From Longirhabdus pacifica (lineage in GTDB: Bacteria > Bacillota > Bacilli > Paenibacillales > DSM-105158), in contig NZ_QXJP01000003.1 of the NCBI RefSeq assembly GCF_004115085.1, positions 124,001-188,000 on the forward strand: a stretch of 64,000 nucleotides of DNA. The letters run 5' to 3'. The translations under genes and the position numbers were made by a program. Under the pieces are notes generated by a model, which was given only the letters and a program-made list of their open reading frames with translations, did not search any database and was not told the origin of the DNA. Positions 35,260 to 43,047 of this stretch are shown one piece after another (position 1 is the first letter of the stretch; each line of letters opens with the position of its first letter).

Positions 35260-36078
35260 CTAATAAGCAGCAGACTCAGGAGCATGATGTAATGTCACTA
35301 CCGTCAGCTCTGGTCGACAGCAAAAACGTATAGGTAAGAATGTCATCCCAACACCACGGTTAACATATAACACCATATTTTCTACATGATATAAACCTTG
35401 TACATAATGTTTTGCACATGAAGGAGTCCGCACGTGGCCAATGAAAGGAAGTCTTATCTGCCCGCCATGACTATGACCAGACAACTGCAGATCTACAGCA
35501 TACTTCTTGCTTTGTAATGCAAAATCAGGTTCATGAACAAGTAAAATAGTACAACCATCACCTGGAATGCCTTCCAATGCTTTGGTTAGGCTAGGTGCAC
35601 CATGTTTCATATCATCTAAACCTGCAATATGCAGTGCACATTCGTTTTTGTGTATCGTTGCATGCGTATTCATTAACACATTAAATTCAGCATCCTCTAA
35701 CAGTGAAATCGTCATCTGTAGTCTATTCTGATTAGCATAATCATGATTACCGAGTACAGCATATTTGCCTAAAGGTGCGTTGATTTTGCTTAAAGATGGC
35801 TGGATGTCTTCCACCACAATTTCTCTATTTCTATCTACCAAATCACCAGTAAAGCATACCACATCAGGTTGCTGTGCATTAATCGTTTGTACTAGTTGCT
35901 CTAAATCATCTTGATGAAAAAAATGAGCCATATGTATATCACTTATTTGAACGATTTTCAGACCGTTCCATGCTGCAGGAAGTCTAGATAATGTCACTTC
36001 TACATGACTTATTTCCAATGATGTAGAAAAGCCCAGCCAACTAACAGCACGCCGCACCCCTTTATTTACTCTCATCAT
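35260..36078 (-). CDS. Calcineurin-like metallophosphoesterase (YkuE/YaeI type)
   Basis: The product (about 272 residues) has every motif of the family: VQISDIHMAHF, CFTGDLVD, AVLGNHDYAN, LVHEPDFAL and LSGHSHGGQI. Substrate unknown; relatives are membrane-associated phosphodiesterases. This one has only a weakly hydrophobic N-terminus. GGGGAG five bases before the double ATG sets the start; the longer frame begins at a GTG in trmD's end. It stands between trmD and rplS, which are adjacent in B. subtilis, so it is an insertion here. Confidence 0.9.
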   Translation of the reverse strand: MMRVNKGVRRAVSWLGFSTSLEISHVEVTLSRLPAAWNGLKIVQISDIHMAHFFHQDDLEQLVQTINAQQPDVVCFTGDLVDRNREIVVEDIQPSLSKINAPLGKYAVLGNHDYANQNRLQMTISLLEDAEFNVLMNTHATIHKNECALHIAGLDDMKHGAPSLTKALEGIPGDGCTILLVHEPDFALQSKKYAVDLQLSGHSHGGQIRLPFIGHVRTPSCAKHYVQGLYHVENMVLYVNRGVGMTFLPIRFCCRPELTVVTLHHAPESAAY

Positions 36079-36095
36079 ACGTTCTCCCCGCCACA

Positions 36096-36860
36096 CTACT
36101 TGTTATGTTGCTGAAATTCCTTTATCCACTTTCTCTCTTCATTCGTTAACTCTTTTCCCTCTAATAAATCTCTTCTGCGTTGCCACGTCCGCCTTAGCGC
36201 TTCTTTTTTTCTCCACGTTTCTATATTTTCATGGTGTCCAGATAACAATACACTAGGCACATCCATCCCTTCATAAGAAGCAGGGCGTGTATAATGTGGA
36301 TACTCCAATAATCCAGTGCTAAAAGAATCCGTCACCGCAGACTGCTCGTTCCCTAACGTTCCGGGAAGCAATCGAACGACACTGTCTATGACAACCATGG
36401 CAGGGAGTTCCCCACCCGTTAGCACATAGTCACCAATGGACAACTCGTCTGTGACAAGATGTTCCCGTATACGTTCGTCATATCCTTCATAATGACCACA
36501 AATAAAAATAAGGTGATCTTCCTTTGCTAATTGCTCTGCTTTTTGTTGTGTGAATGTTTCACCTTGTGGACACATCAAGATGACTTTGGGCTGATGTTGT
36601 ACATCTTCTGGATGTGAAGAAGGAAGGGCTTGCTGCTGAAGTGCAGATACTGCGGCAAAAATGGGTTCTGGTTTTAATACCATCCCCCCTCCTCCACCGT
36701 ATGGATAATCATCTACCGTCTGGTGTTTATTCGTAGAAAACGATCGGAAATTGATCGCTTGGCATTGTACAATATCTTTTTCGTTCGCTTTACCGATAAT
36801 GCTAGTATGAAAAAATGGCTCTACCATCTCTGGAAATAGCGTTAACACATCGATTTTCAT
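36096..36860 (-). CDS. trmD: tRNA (guanine-37-N1)-methyltransferase TrmD
   Basis: TrmD makes m1G37, which prevents frameshifting. The 254-residue SPOUT enzyme has [52 protein letters not shown] and the knot [20 protein letters not shown]. It follows rimM by one base. The length is slightly above the B. subtilis form. Confidence 0.98.
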   Translation of the reverse strand: MKIDVLTLFPEMVEPFFHTSIIGKANEKDIVQCQAINFRSFSTNKHQTVDDYPYGGGGGMVLKPEPIFAAVSALQQQALPSSHPEDVQHQPKVILMCPQGETFTQQKAEQLAKEDHLIFICGHYEGYDERIREHLVTDELSIGDYVLTGGELPAMVVIDSVVRLLPGTLGNEQSAVTDSFSTGLLEYPHYTRPASYEGMDVPSVLLSGHHENIETWRKKEALRRTWQRRRDLLEGKELTNEERKWIKEFQQHNK

Positions 36861-36861
36861 A

Positions 36862-37377
36862 TTATAACAATCCTTCTAAGAGAGACACCGTAATTTTTTT
36901 CTGATCCATATCTACGTCTAATACAACGTCATCGATATAAGGCACTAACAGATCTTTACCTTGTTCTCGTTTGACAACCCAAACATCATTCGCGCCTGGT
37001 GTGAGGATTTCTTTCACGACACCCAGTAACTCCCCTTCATCCGTCAAGACTTCACACCCTACAATTTGATGAAAATAGTATTCATCTTCATCTAGTTCCA
37101 GTAGTTGGTCGGACGTCACTTTCAACATTCCACCCTTATATTTTTCCACATCATTAATGTTGTTGAATTGTTCCAAATGAAGAATATACATATGTTTATG
37201 TACTCTTGTGGAAGAAATGGTTACCTCTAAAGGGGTGTCTAAAGCATCATGATGAAGCCACAACTTCGCTCCCTTTGCAAATCTTTCTTCCGGAAAATCA
37301 GTTTTCGCTATGACTTTCACATCACCACGAACACCGTGAGTATTCACGATTTTTCCTACATTGTATGAAACACTCAT
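36862..37377 (-). CDS. rimM: 16S rRNA processing protein RimM
   Basis: RimM assists 30S head assembly with S19. The product is about 171 residues. The N-terminal RimM barrel begins [19 protein letters not shown], and the PRC-barrel includes [20 protein letters not shown] and [28 protein letters not shown] before the ATG at 37375-37377 supports this start rather than the longer frame. It is directly followed by trmD. Confidence 0.97.
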   Translation of the reverse strand: MSVSYNVGKIVNTHGVRGDVKVIAKTDFPEERFAKGAKLWLHHDALDTPLEVTISSTRVHKHMYILHLEQFNNINDVEKYKGGMLKVTSDQLLELDEDEYYFHQIVGCEVLTDEGELLGVVKEILTPGANDVWVVKREQGKDLLVPYIDDVVLDVDMDQKKITVSLLEGLL

Positions 37378-37440
37378 GGAGCACTCCTCCTTACTTTTCA
37401 TCATTATCTGTTATTTTTATGTATAGATAAGTTGATATAG

Positions 37441-37468
37441 AAAAAGGGGCGAGTTTATCCCCGCACCC
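37441..37468 (-). terminator. Possible attenuating terminator between khpA and rimM
   Basis: Minus strand: GGG(U)GCG pairs with CGCCCC (six pairs, one bulge), followed directly by five U. It sits inside an apparent operon, so it may trim rather than stop transcription. Confidence 0.45.
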
Positions 37469-37478
37469 TTCACCGGTA

Positions 37479-37709
37479 TTATGAGTCGATATCGATCACA
37501 ACACGCTTATCTAATTTCACTGCTGCAGATGTTACAACGGTTCGAAGCGCTTTAGCAATACGACCATGCTTACCAATCACTTTCCCCTTATCTTCAGGGT
37601 GTACAGTCAATGTATAAACAATCGTATTACCTTCTTCACTCTCCGAAACGCGTACATCTTCTGGATGGTCAACTAAAGCTTTAGCTATAATTTGCACTAA
37701 TTCCTTCAT
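37479..37709 (-). CDS. khpA: KH-domain RNA-binding protein KhpA (YlqC)
   Basis: KhpA is a small single-KH protein. The 76 residues contain the KH GxxG loop in GKVIGKHGRIAKALRTVV and start MKELVQIIAKALVDHPEDV. It is known to pair with KhpB/Jag in firmicutes. It lies between rpsP and rimM as in B. subtilis, but ylqD, present next to it there, is absent here. Confidence 0.95.
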   Translation of the reverse strand: MKELVQIIAKALVDHPEDVRVSESEEGNTIVYTLTVHPEDKGKVIGKHGRIAKALRTVVTSAAVKLDKRVVIDIDS

Positions 37710-37737
37710 GCGAGACCCTCCAAGACAAGATTACTTC

Positions 37738-38010
37738 TTACTTTTGCAATTTTGACTCGTGAAATTTCTTCATAATTCCAGCATTGCTAAACAAGTTGCG
37801 TACAGTGTCAGATGCTTGTGCACCGTTTTGAAGCCACTTCAATGCTTTCTCTTCATCAATTTTCACTTCAGCTGGTTGTCTTACTGGATTATAATATCCA
37901 ATCTCCTCGATAAAACGTCCATCACGCGGAGAACGGGAATCAGATACAACTAAACGATAAAATGGCGCTTTATGAGCTCCCATGCGTTTTAAACGAATAC
38001 GTACTGCCAT
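37738..38010 (-). CDS. rpsP: 30S ribosomal protein S16
   Basis: S16 is a 30S body protein. The 90-residue product starts [19 protein letters not shown] and has [18 protein letters not shown], both diagnostic. AAGGAGGTGA upstream sets the ATG at 38008-38010 rather than the start two codons earlier. It follows ffh by 56 bases. Confidence 0.98.
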   Translation of the reverse strand: MAVRIRLKRMGAHKAPFYRLVVSDSRSPRDGRFIEEIGYYNPVRQPAEVKIDEEKALKWLQNGAQASDTVRNLFSNAGIMKKFHESKLQK

Positions 38011-38066
38011 GTTCAATTCACCTCCTTACAACATAAACTTTCTTTGCTTTTGCTATATCATCAAAC

Positions 38067-39437
38067 TTAGCCACCGAACGGGAATTTCATCCCTTTAGCA
38101 AGCTTGTTTTTCATCTTCTTACCACTTTTCCCATCCATCATGCCAGAAAATTGCTTCATCATCTTTTTCATTTCTTCAAATTGCTTAATCAGCTGATTCA
38201 CATCTCGCAGAGAAGTTCCACTTCCATTTGCGATGCGTTTGCGTCTGCTGGCATTAATGATTTCTGGATTACGCTTTTCTACTGTTGTCATTGACTTTAC
38301 AATTGCTTCTGTTTGCGCAAGTTTTCGCTCGTCTACGTTAAGGTTCTTCAAACCTTTCATTTTGCCCATTCCTGGCATCATATCCATGATTTGATCTAAC
38401 GGACCGAGTTTTTTAACTTGCTCCATCTGCTCTAAAAAGTCTTCAAAAGTAAATTCAGCTTTACGCATTTTGCGCTCAAGCTCTTTAGCTTTTTCTTCAT
38501 CAATCGAAGACTGTGCCTTCTCAATTAGCGTCAGCATGTCTCCCATACCTAATATTCGTGAAGCCATCCGTTCAGGATGAAACGGCTCTAATGCATCTAT
38601 TTTCTCACCTAGTGCAGCAAATTTGATTGGTGTTCCCGTTACAGCTTTAACAGATAAAGCTGCTCCACCACGAGTATCTCCATCTAACTTGGTAAGCACA
38701 ACACCCGTCAATTCCATTTGCTGATGGAAACTTTCCGCCACGTTCACAGCATCTTGTCCTGTCATGGCATCAATCACGAGTAAGATTTCATTCGGCTTAA
38801 TCACTTCTTTTACTTGCTTTAGCTCATCCATCAACGCTTCATCGATGTGTAATCGACCTGCAGTATCGACGATAACATAGTCATGATGATGTTCTTTTGC
38901 ATGTTCCATCCCTTTGGTTACAATTTCAACAGGACTTACTTTATCTCCTAAGGAAAAGACCGGAGCGTTGATTTGCTCCCCTAACACTTGCAACTGCTTA
39001 ATCGCTGCTGGACGGTAAATATCTGCGGCAATAAGCATTGGCTTATGGTTTTGTTTTTGTAAAAGTCGAGCTAACTTTCCTGTCGTGGTTGTTTTACCAG
39101 CACCTTGTAAACCTACCATCATAATGACTGTTGGTGGTTTGTTCGCTTTGGCTAGTTTGCTCTGCTCCCCACCCATCAATGCTGTCATTTCTTTATTAAC
39201 AATATCAATGATGACCATGCCAGGTGTAAAACTTTTCATTACTTCTTGACCGAGTGCTTTTTCTTTTACATTTGCAATGAATTGTTTTACGACTTTAAAG
39301 TTAACATCTGCTTCTAATAAAGCAAGCCTGACTTCACGCATGGCTTCTTTAATATCATCTTCGCCAACTTTTCCTTTACCTTTCAGCTTACCAAACACAC
39401 TTTGTAATCTGCTCGTTAATCCTTCAAATGCAGCCAT
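38067..39437 (-). CDS. ffh: Signal recognition particle protein Ffh
   Basis: Ffh binds signal sequences and the SRP RNA. The protein (about 456 residues) begins MAAFEGLTSRLQSVFGKLKG, has the GTPase P-loop GLQGAGKTTTTGKLARLL, G3 VDTAGRLHIDEALM, G4 LTKLDGDTRGGAAL and a Met-rich M domain (QIMDMMPGMGKMKG). GGAGGTGA before the ATG selects this start. It follows ylxM by about 37 bases. Confidence 0.98.
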   Translation of the reverse strand: MAAFEGLTSRLQSVFGKLKGKGKVGEDDIKEAMREVRLALLEADVNFKVVKQFIANVKEKALGQEVMKSFTPGMVIIDIVNKEMTALMGGEQSKLAKANKPPTVIMMVGLQGAGKTTTTGKLARLLQKQNHKPMLIAADIYRPAAIKQLQVLGEQINAPVFSLGDKVSPVEIVTKGMEHAKEHHHDYVIVDTAGRLHIDEALMDELKQVKEVIKPNEILLVIDAMTGQDAVNVAESFHQQMELTGVVLTKLDGDTRGGAALSVKAVTGTPIKFAALGEKIDALEPFHPERMASRILGMGDMLTLIEKAQSSIDEEKAKELERKMRKAEFTFEDFLEQMEQVKKLGPLDQIMDMMPGMGKMKGLKNLNVDERKLAQTEAIVKSMTTVEKRNPEIINASRRKRIANGSGTSLRDVNQLIKQFEEMKKMMKQFSGMMDGKSGKKMKNKLAKGMKFPFGG

Positions 39438-39474
39438 TACTTTCACCTCCACATTCAAGCTAATTCCCGTAAAA

Positions 39475-39816
39475 CTATTTTAATTGCTCTAATTTATTTA
39501 AAATAACGTCTTTATTGTTCTCTTCCCAATTTGCTATAAGTGCTTCAATCTGTGCAATGTGTTGCAATTTCTCTTCATGTTGCTTTAGCAATTGCAATTT
39601 CTGTTCATACGTATCCAGCACTTGTTCTGCTCGTTTAATATGTTCAAACACAGCTTGTCTGCTGATTTGCATATGTTCTGCTATTTCTGCTAGTGAGAAA
39701 TCTTCATGAAAGTATAACTGAAGTACGTACTGTTGTTTTTCTGTTAACAGAAACTCGTAAAAGGAAAAAAGTATATTGATACGATTCATTTTTTCCAAAG
39801 CTTGTTCTTTTATCAC
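39475..39816 (-). CDS. ylxM: UPF0122 family DNA-binding protein YlxM
   Basis: YlxM is a small helix-turn-helix protein upstream of ffh; in streptococci it stimulates SRP. The product (about 113 residues) starts VIKEQALEKMNRINILFSFY and has the HTH LAEIAEHMQISRQAVFEHIK. The C-terminal half is a coiled coil. I place the start at GTG, eight bases after AAGGAG. A promoter lies directly upstream (39865-39893). Confidence 0.93.
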   Translation of the reverse strand: MIKEQALEKMNRINILFSFYEFLLTEKQQYVLQLYFHEDFSLAEIAEHMQISRQAVFEHIKRAEQVLDTYEQKLQLLKQHEEKLQHIAQIEALIANWEENNKDVILNKLEQLK

Positions 39817-39864
39817 AAGCGTCACTCCTTCCGTCAAGGAAAACAACTTTACAGCACTTTTAGA

Positions 39865-39893
39865 AGTCTACACTATCAAAAAACAAATGTCAA
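39865..39893 (-). promoter_or_regulatory. Promoter of ylxM-ffh-rpsP operon
   Basis: Minus strand: a perfect TTGACA (39888-39893) and TAGACT (39865-39870) with a 17-base spacer, about 50 bases before ylxM. Because the ftsY side is blocked by other genes and a terminator, this operon needs its own promoter. Confidence 0.7.
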
Positions 39894-39898
39894 GGCAT

Positions 39899-40273
39899 TT
39901 ACCTTGTCATTATTTTAAAGCTCGTAAATAGTTTAGAAGTGGTTGCTCTGTTTATGTAACGACTTTCTTTCGAATTGGTGGAATTTAGGAACTCCACTCG
40001 ACCCCCGCTTGTGTCCTCGAATGTCACGTAGTAGTTAGTATAGGTTCCATTAATAGTACGATGGGTGTCACCGCGATGACGATGAGCAGTTGTATTTACT
40101 TTTGTGCGTTTTGCTACAATTGTAGTTGGTATCGTTAATACTGGCTGCTTAAAATTATGTCTTGCTTGTTTCAAATTACTAAAAATACCATAGACAAAAA
40201 TAAGTATAAAAATAGAAATAACAGCAAAAAAGATAAATAAAAATATATTAGATATAATGCCTGACGGTTCCAA
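39899..40273 (-). CDS. DUF2500-like membrane-anchored protein
   Basis: The product (about 124 residues) has an N-terminal transmembrane helix (about residues 8-30) and a region resembling DUF2500 (PVLTIPTTIVAKRTKV, NGTYTNYYVTFEDTSGGRVEF). The end (FLNSTNSKESRYINRATTSK and beyond) departs from the usual C-terminus with its G-T-x-F ending; other frames do not restore it. So it is divergent or decayed at the end. Function unknown. A TTG eight bases after GGAGG is the likely start. It is not normally present upstream of ylxM. Confidence 0.62.
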   Translation of the reverse strand: MEPSGIISNIFLFIFFAVISIFILIFVYGIFSNLKQARHNFKQPVLTIPTTIVAKRTKVNTTAHRHRGDTHRTINGTYTNYYVTFEDTSGGRVEFLNSTNSKESRYINRATTSKLFTSFKIMTR

Positions 40274-40282
40274 ATGTTTCAC

Positions 40283-40541
40283 CTCCTCATGAAGACTATA
40301 ACAAGTTTCATCTTATCAAAATGTGAGGAAAAAAACTTCATAACATCAGAAATTTATAAAAAATGTACCAAAAAAATCATGCAATAAAATCAAATAAAAA
40401 CTTTATTTTCTATTTGTAACATACAATTAGAAAGAGAATTAAAATAATTCAATAAAAATTCTGAATTTAGTAGACATTTCATCAATAATGCGTTACTTTA
40501 TAAACGAGCTGCTCAAATATAATAAAAGGTGGTAATTCCTT
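40283..40541. other. AT-rich gap between divergent genes
   Basis: This stretch separates the DUF2500-like gene from the kelch gene (divergent). It is strongly AT-rich, contains TATAAT just 15-20 bases before the kelch start without a matching -35, and shows no open frame or clear repeat. I cannot assign promoters. Confidence 0.5.
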
Positions 40542-41993
40542 ATGAAAAAAGTGTTATTTATAGTTTCTTTGTTACTTTTTATGAGTTTTTCTGCATCTGC
40601 AGCATTTGCAGAATACGGAGAAGGAACGTGGAAATCATTAGATGAAATGAATGAAAAACGATTTGGGTTTGATGCTGCTATGTTTAATGAGAACATCTAT
40701 GTTTTTGGAGGTCAAACAGATAGCGGAAAATCCAATTCCGTTGAAATGTATAATCCAATAAACGATACTTGGACAGAAGCATTTGAGTTACCTTATCCAT
40801 ATGTAGGCAGAGGGGCAGCTACCGTAAATGATGCAGTATATTTGTTTGGACCAAGAGAAACGATCTATTTTAATCCTGAAACGTGTACTACTCTAAATAG
40901 CGATGATTGCTATAATTATGCAGAAGCAATGAAATACGAGGGACAAGAAACAACAACGAGAGCAGATGACAAATTCAAAGGTAAATATGCGACAACAGTA
41001 TTAGGAGACTATATTTATATTATAGGCGGAACCTATGGTGGTGAAAACGGAGAACCTACTAAAGAGGTACTTACTTTCAACACTACTGACGGAACATGGT
41101 CTGAATCTACAGAACAGTCTCAATTGAATGTGGAAAGAAATGGTGCAAAAGCAGTAACAGTGGATGGTAAAATTTATGTTATGGGTGGCTGGGATCATCC
41201 ATACGTGGGAACTAGTAAATCCGCTAGTCAAAAAACATACTTAGATACAGTAGAAATGTATGATCCTGCACAAAATACATGGACAGTAATCGGAAACATG
41301 CCTAATCCGAAAGCGAACTTTGCGGCAACGGTTATCGATGGCAGCATTTATATTATTGGTGGAACAGGAGCAAATGATCACGGTTACATTGATATTTTTG
41401 ATACGAAAAGTCAAACTTGGGACTCCGTTAAAATAAACAGTGACGTATACAAAAAAAATAAATCACAACTGGCTTCTATTTCCATTGACGGTGGGTTTAT
41501 TTTAATAGGTGGGAAATATGCAACAAAAGATCATTCCGCTACAACAGAAATGTATTTTCCAGAAATTATCCCAACGACTACATTTGATATTCATTTTGTT
41601 AGCGGACTTTCACAACAATATGAACTCACACAGTCAAAAATAAATAACTTTATGGATTGGTATGAATCAGCTGACGGAAAAAATGGAACTTCATCTGATT
41701 ATTACATTTTAACAAAAGATAATAAGACACATTATATTCCACATGCATTAATTGAAATGTTCTCTTACCCAGCCATTGAAGACCCTGACGATGGTATACC
41801 AGAATTCGCTAAGGAAGATGGGCTTCAAATTATGTTGCAAAGTGGCATGGAAAAAACATATGACATGAATACAGACAGTTTCAAAAGCTGGTACCACATG
41901 CCAGATTCCCCGTTCTACGGTATACAAGACGAAGATGAAAACAGAATGAATTATTTTATTCACGATAAAATTGAATTGTTTATTACAGACTAA
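40542..41993 (+). CDS. Secreted kelch-repeat protein with duplicated C-terminal module
   Basis: The 483-residue protein has a signal peptide (MKKVLFIVSLLLFMSFS, cleavage near ASAAFA). A kelch beta-propeller spans about residues 28-340: repeated I-Y-V-F/M/I-G-G strands (NIYVFGGQ, YIYIIGGT, KIYVMGGW, SIYIIGGTG, FILIGGK) alternating with VEMYNP/VEMYDP and TWT/TWD. After it come two copies of a module of about 55 residues: YELTQSKINNFMDWYES ending HALIEMFSY, and YDMNTDSFKSWYHMP ending HDKIELFITD. The role is unknown, probably carbohydrate or protein binding outside the cell. It is plus strand with its own terminator, an addition between ftsY and ylxM. Confidence 0.9.
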   Translation: MKKVLFIVSLLLFMSFSASAAFAEYGEGTWKSLDEMNEKRFGFDAAMFNENIYVFGGQTDSGKSNSVEMYNPINDTWTEAFELPYPYVGRGAATVNDAVYLFGPRETIYFNPETCTTLNSDDCYNYAEAMKYEGQETTTRADDKFKGKYATTVLGDYIYIIGGTYGGENGEPTKEVLTFNTTDGTWSESTEQSQLNVERNGAKAVTVDGKIYVMGGWDHPYVGTSKSASQKTYLDTVEMYDPAQNTWTVIGNMPNPKANFAATVIDGSIYIIGGTGANDHGYIDIFDTKSQTWDSVKINSDVYKKNKSQLASISIDGGFILIGGKYATKDHSATTEMYFPEIIPTTTFDIHFVSGLSQQYELTQSKINNFMDWYESADGKNGTSSDYYILTKDNKTHYIPHALIEMFSYPAIEDPDDGIPEFAKEDGLQIMLQSGMEKTYDMNTDSFKSWYHMPDSPFYGIQDEDENRMNYFIHDKIELFITD

Positions 41994-42031
41994 TACGTAT
42001 ATGAACAAGGAGATAAGTACTTAGACACACG

Positions 42032-42076
42032 ATAGAGTGGGAATGATATGAATGATCATCCCCACTCTATTTTTTC
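42032..42076 (+). terminator. Terminator of the kelch gene
   Basis: ATAGAGTGGG and CCCACTCTAT form ten pairs, with an inner ATGAT/ATCAT, followed by TTTTTT. It is about 40 bases after the kelch stop, on the plus strand, with no matching U-run in the other direction. Confidence 0.88.
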
Positions 42077-42103
42077 ATCATAAAAAAAGTAAGTGAACAT
42101 AAA

Positions 42104-42838
42104 CTACTTCTCTCTTCGTTTGCGTAAAATGTGTCTTAACATTCTTTTATCATTCAACTTATAAAAAATTTGAATTCTCGGTTTAGCGTTCGTCTCAATA
42201 ATCCATGGTTTGAACGTTGTATCTAAACCTAGATCAATACCAATCTCTTTTAATGCTGGATACTTATGACCTAGAATGTGTGCGGATTGCATACTCAAAT
42301 CGTAAATTTTTTTGCTTAATGCACGTATTTGCTTTTCGCTTCTAACATTTTTCATTAAAGTATGAAACGACATGACGGTAGAGCCTTTGCATGCATTGGT
42401 AATAATTTTTTTTGGTCTTGCGACTCGACAAGCGACCCCAGTAAGTTCCCATTTTTTATTTGACTTTTGCATCATAACTCTAATATCCGATGGCCGCTTT
42501 CCGTAACGCATTAAATGTATCCCTTTTTGTATCATATATGGTTTATCTAACTTTTGTCGTTGCAATGCTTTGAACAGTGCAGCAAAAGTTGTAAATGCTC
42601 TAATCACTTTACGATAATGAAATTGATATATTGTATCTCTTTTTTTCACTTTGCTGACTTTTATAACCCCACTTCCGCCGCCACCAAAAATAGGTTTCAC
42701 ATATACAACCCCATATTTATTTAGCATGATGCGGAGTTCCTTTTTTGAAAACTTTCTTACTTCTGGAGAATACACTTTTGTTTTTTCATTTTCATATAAT
42801 AACTTTGCTTTTTCCCATTTACTATATGGATTTGCCAT
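42104..42838 (-). CDS. YheC/YheD-like ATP-grasp protein
   Basis: The 244-residue product has the ATP-grasp core of the YheC/YheD family: YVKPIFGGGGSGVIKVSKV, YMIQKGIHLMRYGKRPSDIR and WIIETNAKPRIQIF. Related proteins in Bacillus are spore-coat associated; the substrate is unknown. It is shorter than YheC/YheD (about 360-450 residues), consisting mainly of the grasp domain. It has a basic C-terminus (RHILRKRREK). The genomic place is not that of B. subtilis yheCD. Convergent with the kelch gene. Confidence 0.85.
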   Translation of the reverse strand: MANPYSKWEKAKLLYENEKTKVYSPEVRKFSKKELRIMLNKYGVVYVKPIFGGGGSGVIKVSKVKKRDTIYQFHYRKVIRAFTTFAALFKALQRQKLDKPYMIQKGIHLMRYGKRPSDIRVMMQKSNKKWELTGVACRVARPKKIITNACKGSTVMSFHTLMKNVRSEKQIRALSKKIYDLSMQSAHILGHKYPALKEIGIDLGLDTTFKPWIIETNAKPRIQIFYKLNDKRMLRHILRKRREK

Positions 42839-42976
42839 CCGCTACTTAATCCCTCCATTCAGCTGCATGTTAAGCTACATTACTTTTATACTATGCATGT
42901 AATGTTTTGATGGAGTAGATAAGTATCTACATTCCTAGTACATTTCTTTTTTAATTCAGATATCCTTACACCACAT

Positions 42977-42998
42977 ATTGAAAAAACATTGAAAAAAC
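42977..42998. repeat. Tandem 11-base duplication upstream of topB
   Basis: ATTGAAAAAAC occurs twice head to tail, 50-70 bases before topB. Nearby (42877-42905) is a seven-base inverted repeat ACATTAC/GTAATGT. No clear promoter is visible in the 42839-43047 gap. Confidence 0.7.
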
Positions 42999-43047
42999 AA
43001 AATCTCATGTTACGCTTATAAGGAGTTCAATCGAAAGGGATGTTCAT

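Noticed and set aside
39899-40273. Frameshifted DUF2500 gene
   Set aside because: Translation of the other frames over the 3' end does not restore the usual family C-terminus, so divergence is as likely as a frameshift.
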